Shown piece by piece: positions 20,524-30,218 of a stretch of 64,000 bases of DNA. The stretch comes from Micrococcus sp. 2A (GTDB lineage Bacteria; Actinomycetota; Actinomycetes; Actinomycetales; Micrococcaceae). Each line of letters opens with the position of its first letter. The first letter of the stretch is position 1. A program made the translations under genes and the position numbers. The notes under the pieces were generated by a model. The model saw only the letters and a list, made by a program, of their open reading frames with translations. It had not been told where the DNA came from and did not search any database. The stretch spans positions 1,364,001-1,428,000 of the forward strand of contig NZ_CP154351.1 in NCBI RefSeq assembly GCF_039519235.1, written 5' to 3'.

Positions 20524-21291
20524 ATGGCCTTCGACTTCCAGCGCGCCCTCTCCCTCGGCCGGCAGGCCGCCCGCCTCCTGGAGACGCTCAGCTCCTCCTC
20601 CGACGCCGGCCCACGCCGCGGCTCGTCCCGCCGCGCCTCCGGCTCGGGGACGGGCGGCGGCGCCGGGCCCGTCTTCGACCTGGGCGTCCCGCCTCGGGAT
20701 CCGGGGGCCCCGGCCTTCGACCCGACCCGGCGCACCGACGACTGGCCCACTCCCCCGGCCGGCGGCGCGCGCCGGCCGGACCGGCGCCGTGTGGACGAGG
20801 TGCTGCGCCGCGCCCGGGACGCGGACCGTGCCGAGGGACCGGCGGCGTCGGGGCGCGCGGCGGGCCGGCCGGACCGGCGGTCCCCCGCCGAGCTGCTCCC
20901 CGACTTCACCGGCCGCGCGCGCGTGGAGTACGCCCCCGTGCCCGGCCCCGCGGCGGGCCCGGGCGAGGTGGTGTGGACCTGGGTCCCGTTCGAGGAGATG
21001 GACGGCCGGGGCAAGGACCGCCCCGTCCTCCTCGTCGGCCGCGACGGCGCGTGCCTGCTCGGCCTCATGCTCACGAGCCGGGACCGCAACAACGCGGACC
21101 TGCGCGACGAGGACTACGTGGACGTCGGCGCCGGGCCGTGGGACCGGCGCGGCCGGGCCTCCGAGGCGAAGGTGGACCGCGTGCTGCGCGTGGACCCGGA
21201 CGCCGTGCGCCGGGAGGGTGGGGTCCTGGACCCCGCGCGGTTCGAGGCCGTGGGCGACGCGCTGCGCCGCCACCAGGGCTGGGAGTGCTGA
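20524..21291 (+). CDS. PemK/MazF-fold protein with long disordered N-terminus
   Basis: 255 residues. Residues 1–135 are low-complexity, Gly/Ser/Pro/Arg-rich and probably disordered. The C-terminal part has [21 protein letters not shown] followed by VLLVG and [12 protein letters not shown], the pattern of the MazF/PemK barrel (GxIVWxx…GRGKxRPVLVV…). Canonical members cut mRNA, but this sub-type is found alone between lepA and rpsT in actinobacteria and no antitoxin gene lies beside it here. RNase activity is therefore doubtful. It is divergent from lepA, with a leaderless promoter. Confidence 0.75.
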   Translation: MAFDFQRALSLGRQAARLLETLSSSSDAGPRRGSSRRASGSGTGGGAGPVFDLGVPPRDPGAPAFDPTRRTDDWPTPPAGGARRPDRRRVDEVLRRARDADRAEGPAASGRAAGRPDRRSPAELLPDFTGRARVEYAPVPGPAAGPGEVVWTWVPFEEMDGRGKDRPVLLVGRDGACLLGLMLTSRDRNNADLRDEDYVDVGAGPWDRRGRASEAKVDRVLRVDPDAVRREGGVLDPARFEAVGDALRRHQGWEC

Positions 21292-21313
21292 CGCGCCACG
21301 CCGAGGCACTCCC
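21281..21313 (+). terminator. Possible hairpin at the end of the MazF-like gene
   Basis: GGGAGTGC (21281–21288) and GCACTCCC (21306–21313) form an 8-bp stem with a 17-base loop that includes the stop codon. Possible terminator; modest support. Confidence 0.4.
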
Positions 21314-21339
21314 CGGCCATGTCCGGGACACGCAGATGA

Positions 21340-21345
21340 TACGAT
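21340..21345 (+). promoter_or_regulatory. Candidate -10 TACGAT for rpsT
   Basis: The 213-base space between the MazF-like gene and rpsT is partly A/T-richer (AGATGATACGATTGTG around 21335–21350). TACGAT would give an rpsT leader of about 150 bases. No good -35 and no recognised ribosomal-protein leader structure. Confidence 0.35.
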
Positions 21346-21504
21346 TGTGGGCATTGTGTCCGCCGGTCGACGGGCACCCCCGGACCGGGATCGCCACGGT
21401 GTCCCCACGCCACTGAAGTCCACGGATCCGGGAACCCTCCACGACCCCCCTGTTCACGCGGCGTGCGGACCACCCGTCCCGCGCCGACGACGTAAGGACC
21501 AGAG

Positions 21505-21771
21505 TTGGCCAACATCAAGTCTCAGAAGAAGCGCATCCTCACCAACGAGAAGGCGCGCCAGCGCAACATCGCTGTGAAGTCCGAGCTGCGCACCGCCATC
21601 CGCGCCGTGGACAAGGCCGTGGCCGCCGGCGAGGCCGAGGCCGCCGCCGCCGCGCTGCGCACCGCGAACCGCAAGCTGGACAAGGCAGCCTCCAAGGGCG
21701 TCATCCACAAGAACCAGGCCGCGAACCGCAAGTCGGGCATCGCGAACCGCGTGAAGGCCCTCTTCGCCTGA
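21505..21771 (+). CDS. rpsT: 30S ribosomal protein S20
   Basis: 88 residues: [20 protein letters not shown] at the N-terminus, a long helical body and [20 protein letters not shown] near the end, as in bacterial S20, which binds the 5' domain of 16S rRNA. The start is TTG 21505 with AAGGA 7 bases upstream; no ATG fits the family's N-terminus. Rare starts are common for S20 and may limit its own synthesis. It converges on holA across a shared terminator. Confidence 0.97.
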   Translation: MANIKSQKKRILTNEKARQRNIAVKSELRTAIRAVDKAVAAGEAEAAAAALRTANRKLDKAASKGVIHKNQAANRKSGIANRVKALFA

Positions 21772-21788
21772 TCCGCAGCGCCACACCG

Positions 21789-21828
21789 CCACGGCCCCCG
21801 CTCCGAGACCCTCGGACGGGGGCCGTGG
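21789..21828. terminator. Stem-loop between rpsT and holA
   Basis: Arms 21789–21807 and 21811–21828 pair over 18 bp with one bulged C and a 3-base loop. It is placed between converging genes and probably ends both transcripts. Confidence 0.85.
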
Positions 21829-21855
21829 TGCGTCCGGGGAGGGTCCGCGGCGTGG

Positions 21856-22875
21856 TCAGCGACGCACGGCCGTGGCGATCCGGATGACCGCCCGCTCGAC
21901 CGCGAAGTCGGGGTTGCGGGAGGCGCCCTTGACCTCGGCGTCGGCCTGGGCGATCCACTCGACGGCCTGCGCGATCCCGGCGGGGGTCCAGTGGCGGGCG
22001 GCCTGCTGCACGTAGCGCACCTGGAACGGAGCCACCCCCAGGAGGGAGGCGAGCTCGCCCTGCTCCCGGCCGGCGTCGATGATGCGCGCGACCTGGCGGG
22101 CCTTCAGCGTGAGCGCCGAGGTGATCATCACGGGGTGCACGCCGGTGGCCAGCGCGTGGCGGACGAGGGACACGGCGCGGGCGGCCTGGCCCTCGAGGGC
22201 GGCGTCCGCGACGGCGAAGCTCGTGGCCTCGACGCGGCCGCCGTGGTAGGTGTCCACCATCTCGGCGGTGACCGTGCCGGTGGTGTCGTCGATCAGCTGA
22301 CGGCACGCGGCGGCGAGCTTCGTGAGGGAGGCGCCGGTGGCGCGCACGAGGGCGCGGGCGGCGTCCTCGTCCACGCGGCGGCGTGCCTCGCGGAACTCCG
22401 CCTGGACGAGCGCCAGGCGGTCCTCGTCCCGCTTGAGGGGCGCGCAGTCCACCACGGTGCCGGCCTTCGCGACGGCGTCGAGCAGCCGCTTGCCCCGGCT
22501 GCCGCCCGTGTGGCGCAGCACGAGGGTGACCTCGTTCGCGCCGGGGCCCTGCTCGACGAGGCGCAGGGCGTCGGCGAGGAAGGCGTCGTTCATGGACTCG
22601 AGCCCGTCCACGCGGATGAGGGTGGGCTCGGCGAAGAGCGAGGGGCTGGCGGCCATGGCCAGCTGCCCCGCCTGGTACTCCCCGGCGCGCAGGTCGTACA
22701 CCTCGAGGCTCTCGTGCCGGGCACGCAGCGCGGCCGTCACCCGGTCCGTGACCCAGCGGGCCACGTAGTCCTCGGGGCCCTTGAGCAGCATGAGCGGGCC
22801 GGGCTCCGTGCGGCGCCAGGCCAGCGGATCCGTGCGCGGGGCGCGGCCGGAGCGGGGGCTGCGGGCGGCGGACAT
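21856..22875 (-). CDS. holA: DNA polymerase III subunit delta
   Basis: Clamp-loader subunit that opens the beta ring. 339 residues from ATG 22875. PLMLLKGPEDYVARWVTDRV near the N-terminus replaces the usual strand-1/AAA+ lead; LFAEPTLIRVDGLE, LVLRHTGGSRGKRLLDAV and the C-terminal collar domain (HPVMITSALTLKARQVARII) are typical. ATG 22884 is also in frame, but a -10 sits 7 bases before 22875. The comEA–comEC–holA–rpsT order is conserved in actinobacteria. Confidence 0.93.
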   Translation of the reverse strand: MSAARSPRSGRAPRTDPLAWRRTEPGPLMLLKGPEDYVARWVTDRVTAALRARHESLEVYDLRAGEYQAGQLAMAASPSLFAEPTLIRVDGLESMNDAFLADALRLVEQGPGANEVTLVLRHTGGSRGKRLLDAVAKAGTVVDCAPLKRDEDRLALVQAEFREARRRVDEDAARALVRATGASLTKLAAACRQLIDDTTGTVTAEMVDTYHGGRVEATSFAVADAALEGQAARAVSLVRHALATGVHPVMITSALTLKARQVARIIDAGREQGELASLLGVAPFQVRYVQQAARHWTPAGIAQAVEWIAQADAEVKGASRNPDFAVERAVIRIATAVRR

Positions 22876-22882
22876 GGGCACC

Positions 22883-22888
22883 ATCCTA
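22883..22888 (-). promoter_or_regulatory. -10 hexamer TAGGAT for holA, built on the comEC stop codon
   Basis: TAGGAT ends 7 bases before ATG 22875. Its first three bases are the TAG stop of comEC, so a leaderless holA promoter is embedded in the end of comEC. Confidence 0.5.
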
Positions 22889-25483
22889 GGGTGTGGAGAC
22901 GGGGACGGCGGGAGGGCGGACGGTGTGCACGGCGATCCCGGGATCCCCGTCCGAGCCCGACTCCAGGGTGAGCGCGAGGGTGCCGTGCCGGTCGGTGCGG
23001 GCCACCGGGCCGAGCCGCTCGAGGGCGGCCACGGTGGCGGGGTGGGGGTGTCCGTACGTGTTCTCTGCGCCCACCGAGACGACCTGGAGCCGGGCGCGGA
23101 CCGCCGCGGGGACGTCCGTGCCGCCGTTGCGCGCACCGTGGTGGGCCACCTTCAGCACGTCCGCGGAGGGCGGCGGGGGTGCGTCCGAGCGCAGTCCGGC
23201 CGCCCAGGCGGCGCTCGCCGCCTGCTCCATGTCACCCGTGACGAGCACGGTCAGCGGGCCCACGGCGCCGCGCACAGTGAGCAGGAGCTGTGCGGAGGCG
23301 TCGTTCTCCTCGGGCGCGGCGCGATCGGCGAGGAGGACGCTCCACCGCACCGATCCGCTCTCCCCCTCCTGGCCCGTGTGGAGCGGCGTCGCTCCGGAGG
23401 GCGGCGGCATCGCGGGGTCCTCCCCCGTGCTGGCGCGGCTCCTCCCTCGTTCGAGGGGTGTGCCCGCGGCGGGGTCGCCGAGCGGCGAGCTGCCGGCCGA
23501 GCGGGTGGCGTAGTGGACCGCGCCAGGGGCGAGCGGCCCCGTGAGCCCGGCCAGCCCTCCGGCATGATCGGCGTGGAGGTGGGTGAGCAGCACCGCGTCC
23601 ACCCTCTCCACGCGCAGGTCCGCGAGGCATCGTCGGGCGGCGTCGGGATCCGGGCCGACGTCGACGGCGAGGGCAGAGTCCACGCCCGTGCGGAGGACCG
23701 TCATGTCCCCCTGCCCCACGTCGCAGAACGCCGCGACCCAGCCCGCGGGGACGTCGCCGGCCGGTCGGGGGGTCAGCACCGCGCCCACGCCGCCCGTGGC
23801 CGCGGCGATCAGCGCGGCCGTCAGGACCGCGGCGGCGGACACCCGCCGGACGCGGTCCGGCGCCGAGCGACCCACGCGCCGCACGCGGGGAGGCGACTCC
23901 CGTTCCAGCACCAGGACCGCACGGAAGCCCGCGAGCGTGGCGACCGTGAGGAGGGCGCCGAGGGCGAACCCGAGGCCGCCGCCCGGCCATGGCCGCAGGG
24001 CGCCCGGCAGCGTGGCGGCCGTGGTCGCGGTCCAGCCGATGGCCGCGGCCGGCCACTGCGCGATCCAGACGAGGGCGGCCGCGATCGGCGGGGCGGGCAG
24101 GACCAGCGCGGCGGCGAGCGTGCCGAGGACGGTCACCGGTGCGACCGCGGGGGCGGCCACGATGTTGGTGAGCACGGCGTAGGCACTCACCGTGCCGGTC
24201 ATGGCCAGGAGGATCGGCTGACACGCGAGGTGGGCAGCCACGGTGACGGACAGGGACGCGGAGAGCCAGCGCGCGGCGGAGTCGGGCAGCACGCGCGCCA
24301 TCCGCGGATGCAGCCACCGGTCCGCGGGGGCGGCGACGAGCACGATCCCCGCCGTCGCGGCCAGGGAGAGGTGGAACGCGACCTCCGTCGCGAGAGTCGG
24401 CGCGACCACGAGCAGCCCGGTGCCGCCCACCGCGAGCAGGGAGAACGCCTGCCGGCCGCGGCCGAGGAAGAGGGCCAGCGCCCCCAGCCCGCCCATCACA
24501 GCCGCCCGGAGCACGGAGGGCTCCGGTCCGACGACGACCACGAACACCCCGAGCGTGGCCAGCGCCGCGGCCACCACCGCGTGCCGGTGCACGCGCAGCG
24601 AGCGCAGGACCACGGCGACCGTGCCCAGGAGCAGCGCGCAGTTCGCCCCGGAGACGGCGCTGAGGTGGCTCAGCCCGGCATCCTTCATGGCGTCCCCGAG
24701 CTCCGGGCTCTGGGCCGTGCGGTCCCCCAGCACGAGCCCGGGGATCAGCTGGGGCGCCGTGCCGATCAGGGGAGAGGCCGCGGCCCGGAACGCCGAGCGC
24801 AGCACCTCACGCCCGGAGGGTCCCGCCACGTCCGGCGGGAGTGCTGCTCCTCCCTGTGCCGGACAGGGCCCCGGGATCGGTGCCGCGCGTGCGGTGAGGA
24901 ACACCGTGTCCCCCTCGCGCCGGGGAGCGGCCACGACACAGGCCTTCCCGCCCGCCGCGACACCGCCGTCCGCCGTGCCGAGCCCGAGGGGCGGCTCCCC
25001 CTCCCCCGTGAGGCGGACCGCCTCGGGCCGCTCGAACGCTCGAGAGGGGTGGCCGAACCGCGTGGCCGTGGCCGGGGCGCCCCACCGCGGTCCGAAGGGC
25101 GACCCGGTGGCCTGGGGTGGGGCGTCCAGCACCACCTCGACCCGCACGGCCTCTTCCGCAGTCACGGCGTCATCCCAGCCGACGCGCTCACGCGCGGACT
25201 GGTGGAGGGCCACGTGCTGGGCCATCAGCGCTCCCGCCACGCCGGCCAGCACGACGGCGGTGGCCACGCCTCGCCGAGGGCGGTCGGTGCGTCGTGCTCC
25301 GGCGGATCGGCCGCCCACGACCAGCGCGGCGGCCCCGCACAGGGCGAGGAGCCCACACGCCCCGGACGCGAGGACGGCCTCGTGCGCGGGCCGGCTCGGG
25401 AGCACGTTCCCGAGGGCCAGGCACAGCAGCAGCGCCGGAACCCATCGGCCGTCCAGCGGTCCGGGGACGGCGCCGGCCCTCAC
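22886..25483 (-). CDS. comEC: ComEC/Rec2-family competence DNA channel
   Basis: 865 residues. Polytopic membrane protein that carries single-stranded DNA across the membrane during natural transformation. Several hydrophobic segments lie in the first 120 residues, then an OB-like extracellular part (about 130–245), then the competence domain (LIPGLVLGDRT, LSHLSAVSGANCALLLGTV) with many membrane spans, and a C-terminal metallo-beta-lactamase domain with VLLTHLHADHAGGLAGL and VLVTGDME. GTG 25483 lies 4 bases after comEA. The lactamase domain retains the HxHxDH motif, so nuclease function is plausible. Confidence 0.94.
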   Translation of the reverse strand: MRAGAVPGPLDGRWVPALLLCLALGNVLPSRPAHEAVLASGACGLLALCGAAALVVGGRSAGARRTDRPRRGVATAVVLAGVAGALMAQHVALHQSARERVGWDDAVTAEEAVRVEVVLDAPPQATGSPFGPRWGAPATATRFGHPSRAFERPEAVRLTGEGEPPLGLGTADGGVAAGGKACVVAAPRREGDTVFLTARAAPIPGPCPAQGGAALPPDVAGPSGREVLRSAFRAAASPLIGTAPQLIPGLVLGDRTAQSPELGDAMKDAGLSHLSAVSGANCALLLGTVAVVLRSLRVHRHAVVAAALATLGVFVVVVGPEPSVLRAAVMGGLGALALFLGRGRQAFSLLAVGGTGLLVVAPTLATEVAFHLSLAATAGIVLVAAPADRWLHPRMARVLPDSAARWLSASLSVTVAAHLACQPILLAMTGTVSAYAVLTNIVAAPAVAPVTVLGTLAAALVLPAPPIAAALVWIAQWPAAAIGWTATTAATLPGALRPWPGGGLGFALGALLTVATLAGFRAVLVLERESPPRVRRVGRSAPDRVRRVSAAAVLTAALIAAATGGVGAVLTPRPAGDVPAGWVAAFCDVGQGDMTVLRTGVDSALAVDVGPDPDAARRCLADLRVERVDAVLLTHLHADHAGGLAGLTGPLAPGAVHYATRSAGSSPLGDPAAGTPLERGRSRASTGEDPAMPPPSGATPLHTGQEGESGSVRWSVLLADRAAPEENDASAQLLLTVRGAVGPLTVLVTGDMEQAASAAWAAGLRSDAPPPPSADVLKVAHHGARNGGTDVPAAVRARLQVVSVGAENTYGHPHPATVAALERLGPVARTDRHGTLALTLESGSDGDPGIAVHTVRPPAVPVSTP

Positions 25484-25487
25484 GGGG

Positions 25488-26432
25488 TCACCAGCTCACG
25501 TGGTCACGCAGCCGCGCGAGGGCGGCCGGGCCGATCCCGGGCACCGCGTCCAGGTCCTGCAGCCCGCCGAACGGGCCCACCGTGTCCCGGTGCGCGATGA
25601 TCTTCTCCGCCGTCGCCGGACCCACGCCCGGGAGCGTCTCGAGGGCGGCCGCGTCGGCCGTGTTCAGGTCCACCGGCACCGCGCCCGCACCGTCGGGAGA
25701 CTGCGCCCCCGAGCTGCCGGGCCCCGCCACCGCGGCCCCCGCTCGCCCGCTGGGAGCCGCCGACCCCGCTGGCGGCGCCCCACCCCCGGCCGCCGCGGCC
25801 AGCTCTGCGTCCGGCGTGCGAGCGGACGGGACCAGGACCTGCTGGCCGTCCGAGAGCGTCGCAGCGAGGTTGATCCGCTCGGTGCGCGCCTGGGACGCGG
25901 CCCCGCCGGCGGCCCGGATCGCGTCCGTGACCCGGGACCCGGCCGCCAGGGTCACGACGCCGGGCCGACGGACCTCGCCCACCACGTGCACGCGCACCTC
26001 CGCCGGTGCGGAGCCTTCGCCCGCGCCCCCGGAGTCCCCGGAAGAACCGCCGGACGGTGTCCCCGAGGACGCGCCGGGGGCCTCTCCGGCCGGCCTCACG
26101 GTCGCCCCGGGGCCAGGATCCGGGACGCTCGCGCCCGGGGCCGCGCCGGCGGCATCGCCCGAGGGCGGCGCCGGGACACCCGACACGGACGCGACCGATG
26201 CCGCCGCGGAGGCCGGGGCGGGTGGAGCCGGGGCGGTCAACCAGGTCACGGCCCACCACGCGATGGCCGCCACCAGCAGCACGAGCGCGGCCGTGCCTGC
26301 GGCGCGCCACCGGACGATCGGGGGGCGCGGCGGGACGGCCTCCCAGTCCTCACCGGGGCCGCAACCGCGGGGGTCCTGACCGTGGACGGGGCCGGGCTGC
26401 TCGGAGGGGACGTCCGGGGCTCGCGTGTGCAT
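25488..26432 (-). CDS. comEA: ComEA-family DNA-binding competence protein
   Basis: 314 residues from ATG 26432. One membrane anchor at about 44–63 (ALVLLVAAIAWWAVTWL), a Gly/Pro/Ala-rich linker, an SLBB domain (VRVHVVGEVRRPGVVTLAAG), a second linker, and a helix-hairpin-helix pair (VDLNTADAAALETLPGVGPA; LDAVPGIGPAALARLRDHV) at the C-terminus. It binds incoming dsDNA outside the membrane and passes it to ComEC, encoded just downstream. GTG 26540 would add 36 residues and cannot be excluded. Confidence 0.92.
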   Translation of the reverse strand: MHTRAPDVPSEQPGPVHGQDPRGCGPGEDWEAVPPRPPIVRWRAAGTAALVLLVAAIAWWAVTWLTAPAPPAPASAAASVASVSGVPAPPSGDAAGAAPGASVPDPGPGATVRPAGEAPGASSGTPSGGSSGDSGGAGEGSAPAEVRVHVVGEVRRPGVVTLAAGSRVTDAIRAAGGAASQARTERINLAATLSDGQQVLVPSARTPDAELAAAAGGGAPPAGSAAPSGRAGAAVAGPGSSGAQSPDGAGAVPVDLNTADAAALETLPGVGPATAEKIIAHRDTVGPFGGLQDLDAVPGIGPAALARLRDHVSW

Positions 26433-26570
26433 GGAGCCACTGTGGCCGGGCCGGCGGGTCAGGAGAGGCGCCCGCCGCGGCCTCGGGGATGGCGAGGAGC
26501 GACCCGACGCCTGTGCAGGAGCGGACTGCCCGGTCCGCACGCGCCCGGTCCGCCCCGGCTCGACTCGGCC

Positions 26571-27533
26571 TCAGTCGACCTCCACCTCGAGCGGGGTCAC
26601 CACCACGCCCAGCGCGCCGAGTCCCAGGTGCGCGGCGAGGACCGCCGGCAGCTCGACGACGGGAACGGGCGTGGCCGAGTGCGGCTGCAGGCGCGCCACC
26701 AGCTCCTCGCTCCCCGCCGGGTCGCCGAAGCCGTGCACCACGATCCGGCTCGGCGTCCCGGCGGCACGCTCCAGGGCGAGCTCGACGATCCGGTCCATCG
26801 CGCGGGCCGCCGAGCGCGGGCGGTCCACCAGGGTGACCGCGCCGTCGTCGAGGGCCAGCACGGGGCGCACGTGGAGCAGGGTGCCCAGCAGGGAGGCCAC
26901 GGCGCCGATCCGGCCGCCGCGGCGCAGCTGTTCGAGGCTCGGCACGGAGAACAGCACGGCGCCCGCCTGTGCGGTGGCCTCCGCCCGCGCGGTGATCTGC
27001 TCCACCGGCAGCCCCACGCCGGCGTCGATCGCCGCGTCCAGCACCGTGAGGCCGAGCGCGAAGCCGGCCGTGCCCGAGTCGAGGACCGTGACGGGGCGCG
27101 GGGCGTCCGCCGCGGCGAGCCGTGCCGCCTCCACGGTGCCGGAGAGCCGGCTCGAGAGGTGCAGGGAGAGCACCCGCGCATACCCGGCCTGCGCGAGGTC
27201 GGCGTAGACGGCCCGGAACGCCCCCGGAGACGGCCGGGAGGTCTTCACGGGGGTGCCGGAGGCGAGGGCGACGGGCAGCTCGAACCGCAGGTCCTCCGTC
27301 CCCTCCGTGTGGATCTGCTCCCCCACCATCACGGGGAGGGTGACCTGGCGGATGCCCGCCGCCAGGGGGTGGGCGAGCAGGGCCGGCGGCAGGGCCGCGG
27401 CGGAGTCGGTCACGATCGCGGTCCGGTCCCGCCGGGGCGGCTTCAGCCCGTAGCGGGCCCGGCCCACCAGGTGGGGTCGGCGGGCGCGCAGGCGCTCCAG
27501 GACGTCGTCGCGCCACTGGTCCAGCGTCGCCAT
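26571..27533 (-). CDS. DegV family fatty-acid-binding protein
   Basis: 320 residues. TAIVTDSAAALPPAL at about 37–51, TSRPSPGAF, VLSLHLSSRLSGTVEAARLA and VLDSGTAGFALGL follow the DegV pattern; the conserved Ser/Thr/Arg residues hold a fatty-acid carboxylate. FakB-type members present fatty acids to the kinase FakA; whether this one does is unknown, and no fakA gene is nearby. ATG 27533 has GGAGGAGGAGGGG upstream, a strong site. An N-terminal helix of about 35 residues precedes the domain. Confidence 0.9.
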   Translation of the reverse strand: MATLDQWRDDVLERLRARRPHLVGRARYGLKPPRRDRTAIVTDSAAALPPALLAHPLAAGIRQVTLPVMVGEQIHTEGTEDLRFELPVALASGTPVKTSRPSPGAFRAVYADLAQAGYARVLSLHLSSRLSGTVEAARLAAADAPRPVTVLDSGTAGFALGLTVLDAAIDAGVGLPVEQITARAEATAQAGAVLFSVPSLEQLRRGGRIGAVASLLGTLLHVRPVLALDDGAVTLVDRPRSAARAMDRIVELALERAAGTPSRIVVHGFGDPAGSEELVARLQPHSATPVPVVELPAVLAAHLGLGALGVVVTPLEVEVD

Positions 27534-27587
27534 GCTCCCCTCCTCCTCCGGGCCGACGGGGCGACCCGGCTCAGTCCGGCTCGCCGA

Positions 27588-30092
27588 TCAGCGGATGACG
27601 AGGTTCACGAGCTTGGGCTCGCGGACGATCGCCTTGACGATCTGGGCGTCCCCGATGAACGCCATGACCTTCTCGGACGTCCGGGCGCGCGCCTCGAGCT
27701 CCTCGGCGGTGATGTCCGCGGGCACCTCGAAGCTGTCGCGCACCTTGCCCTTGACCTGCACGACGGCGGTGACCGCGTCCTCCACGAGGAGGGACTCGTC
27801 GACCTCGGGCCAGCCGGAGCGCACCACCGAGGGCTCGTGGCCCAGCAGCACCCACATGTCCTCGGCCGCGTAGGGCGCGACGAGCGAGAGCAGCTTGGCG
27901 ACGGCCTCGGCGGCCTCGCGGACCGCGGGATCCGCGGCGCCGGCCCCGTTGTCGATCTCCTTGCGGGTGGCGTTCACGAGCTCCATGGTCCTGGCGATCA
28001 CCACGTTGAACTTGCCGTCGTCCAGCAGCTGGGCGGCCTCGTGCACCGTCCGGTGGGTCACGCGGCGCAGGGCCGCGGAGCCGCCCTCGGCGGCGCCCGC
28101 CGCCGGGCCCGCCTCGCGGACGTCCCGCGCCAGGCGCCAGGCACGGGCGAGGAACTTGCCCGCGGCGCCGGGGGCGACGTCGGCCCAGTCCACGTCGTCC
28201 TCCGGCGGAGACGCGAAGACCATGGTGAGGCGGACGGCGTCCACGCCGAACTCGTCGAGCTGCTGTCCCAGGTCCACGCCGTTGCCGAGGGACTTGGACA
28301 TCGCCTTGCCGCCGTTGAGCACCTGGCCCTGGTTGAGCAGGGCGCGGAAGGGCTCCGTGAACGGCACGAGGCCCATGCCGTGCAGCGCCTTCGTGAAGAA
28401 GCGCGCGTAGAGCAGGTGCAGGATCGCGTGCTCGACGCCGCCCACGTACTGGTCCACGGGCAGCCAGTCGCGCACCGCCTGGGGGTCGAACACCTGCGTC
28501 TCGTCCCACGGGGAGGCGTAGCGCAGGAAGTACCAGGACGAGTCCACGAAGGTGTCCATGGTGTCCGTGTCGCGCTTCGCCGGGCCGCCGCATCGCGGGC
28601 AGTCCACGTTGACCCAGTCTTCGGCGGAGGCGAGCGGGGACTGGCCCTTGGGCGCGAGCTGCTCACCCTTGAGGTCGGTCGGCAGGGTGACGGGCAGCTG
28701 GTCCTCGGGGACGAGGACCTCGCCGCAGTCGGCGCAGTGGATCACGGGGATCGGGGTGCCCCAGAAGCGCTGGCGGGAGAGCAGCCAGTCGCGCAGGCGG
28801 TAGGTGGTGGTGCCGCGCCCGGTGCCCTTGGCCTCGACGACCTCGATCGCGCGGGCGATGGCCGCCGTCTTGTCCAGGCCGTCGAGCTCGCCGGAGTTGA
28901 CCAGGACGCCCTCGCCGGTGGTGGCCACCCCGGACACGGCCGGGTCCTCCTCGCCCGTGTCCACGACGGCGCGCACCGGCAGGCCCATGGCGCGGGCGAA
29001 GTCGAGGTCGCGCTGGTCGTGGGCGGGCACGGCCATGATCGCTCCGGTGCCGTAGTCGGCGAGCACGTAGTCCGAGGCCCACACGGGCAGGCGCTCCCCC
29101 GTCAGCGGGTTCACCGCGTGGCGGCCGAGGAACACGCCGGTCTTGGGGCGGTCCGTGGCCTGGCGGTCGATGTCGGAGACCTTCTTGAGGTCCTCGCGGT
29201 AGGCCTCGAGGTCGGCCCGGGCGTCGTCGGAGACGAGCTCGAGGGCCAGCGGGGCGTCTGCGGCCACCACCATGAAGGTGGCCCCGAACAGGGTGTCCGG
29301 GCGGGTGGTGAACACGGTGACGGAGGGGCCGTCCTCCACCTGGAAGTCCACGTGCGCGCCCTCGGAGCGGCCGATCCAGTTGCGCTGCATCGCGAGGACC
29401 CGCTCGGGCCAGTGACCGGTGAGCTGGTCCATGTCGTCCAGGAGCGCGTCCGCGAACCGCGTGATGCGGAAGTACCACTGGTTCAGCGTGCGCTTGGTGA
29501 CCTCGGTGCCGCAGCGCTCGCACGTGCCGTCCACGACCTGCTCGTTGGCGAGCACGGTCTGGTCCTTCGGGCACCAGTTGACGGGCGAGTGCTTGCGGTA
29601 GGCGAGGCCCTCCTTGTGGAGCTGCTGGAAGAGCCACTGCGTCCAGCGGTAGTACTCGGGGTCGGAGGTGTGCAGCTCGCGGGTCCAGTCCACGGCGATC
29701 CCGTAGCGCTGGAACGAACGCTTCTGGGTCTCGATGTTGGCATAGGTCCACGCGGCCGGGTGCGCGTCGCGCTTGATGGCCGCGTTCTCGGCCGGGAGGC
29801 CGAACGAGTCCCAGCCGATGGGGTGCAGCACGTCGTAGCCGCGCTGCAGCCAGTAGCGGGCCACGACGTCGCCCATCGCGAACGCCTCCGCGTGGCCCAT
29901 GTGCAGATCGCCCGAGGGGTAGGGGAACATGTCCACCACGGTGCGCCGCTCGGCGCCGTCCTCCCGCGGGGTGAACGTGCCCGCCTGCTCCCAGTACCCG
30001 GCCCAGCGCGCCTCCACCTCGCGGAACGAGTACTCCGCGTCCGCGGGGACCTCGGGAGTGGCGGGGGCGGGGGTCTCGGAGGTCTGGCTCAC
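27588..30092 (-). CDS. leuS: Leucyl-tRNA synthetase
   Basis: 834 residues, class Ia. The HIGH-like motif is [15 protein letters not shown] (about 56–70), the editing (CP1) domain lies in the middle ([11 protein letters not shown] with the conserved T-rich region and [15 protein letters not shown]), a zinc-type cysteine set is in [24 protein letters not shown] sequence ([16 protein letters not shown]), and the second signature is [12 protein letters not shown] 30092 is the first plausible start; a leaderless-like arrangement is not clear. Confidence 0.97.
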   Translation of the reverse strand: MSQTSETPAPATPEVPADAEYSFREVEARWAGYWEQAGTFTPREDGAERRTVVDMFPYPSGDLHMGHAEAFAMGDVVARYWLQRGYDVLHPIGWDSFGLPAENAAIKRDAHPAAWTYANIETQKRSFQRYGIAVDWTRELHTSDPEYYRWTQWLFQQLHKEGLAYRKHSPVNWCPKDQTVLANEQVVDGTCERCGTEVTKRTLNQWYFRITRFADALLDDMDQLTGHWPERVLAMQRNWIGRSEGAHVDFQVEDGPSVTVFTTRPDTLFGATFMVVAADAPLALELVSDDARADLEAYREDLKKVSDIDRQATDRPKTGVFLGRHAVNPLTGERLPVWASDYVLADYGTGAIMAVPAHDQRDLDFARAMGLPVRAVVDTGEEDPAVSGVATTGEGVLVNSGELDGLDKTAAIARAIEVVEAKGTGRGTTTYRLRDWLLSRQRFWGTPIPVIHCADCGEVLVPEDQLPVTLPTDLKGEQLAPKGQSPLASAEDWVNVDCPRCGGPAKRDTDTMDTFVDSSWYFLRYASPWDETQVFDPQAVRDWLPVDQYVGGVEHAILHLLYARFFTKALHGMGLVPFTEPFRALLNQGQVLNGGKAMSKSLGNGVDLGQQLDEFGVDAVRLTMVFASPPEDDVDWADVAPGAAGKFLARAWRLARDVREAGPAAGAAEGGSAALRRVTHRTVHEAAQLLDDGKFNVVIARTMELVNATRKEIDNGAGAADPAVREAAEAVAKLLSLVAPYAAEDMWVLLGHEPSVVRSGWPEVDESLLVEDAVTAVVQVKGKVRDSFEVPADITAEELEARARTSEKVMAFIGDAQIVKAIVREPKLVNLVIR

Positions 30093-30171
30093 GGCGGCTC
30101 GTGTCCTAACGCGGTCGGGGTGGGGGTGCGGTGGCGGCGGGGGCGGGACGTTCGCGCGACGGCATGACGGC

Positions 30172-30202
30172 GGACCCGCCCGCGCGTGTGCGGGGCGGGT
30201 CC
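30172..30202 (-). terminator. Hairpin downstream of the YkvI-like gene
   Basis: GGACCCGCCC (30172–30181) and GGGCGGGTCC (30193–30202) form a perfect 10-bp stem with an 11-base loop, 16 bases past the stop codon of the membrane-protein gene and before leuS. Confidence 0.75.
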
Positions 30203-30218
30203 ATCCTACGGCGTCGGC

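Noticed and set aside
21281..21313. GAGTGC…GCACTC repeat after the MazF-like gene as a second CIRCE
   Set aside because: The half-sites are in the opposite order to CIRCE (GCACTC-N9-GAGTGC) and the spacing is wrong; a terminator-like hairpin is more likely.
24243..30167. Very long plus-strand open frame of nearly 2000 codons opposite comEC, comEA, degV and leuS
   Set aside because: It is antisense to four recognisable genes, has no conserved motifs, and is the expected by-product of GC-rich codon usage, where stop codons are rare in shadow frames.
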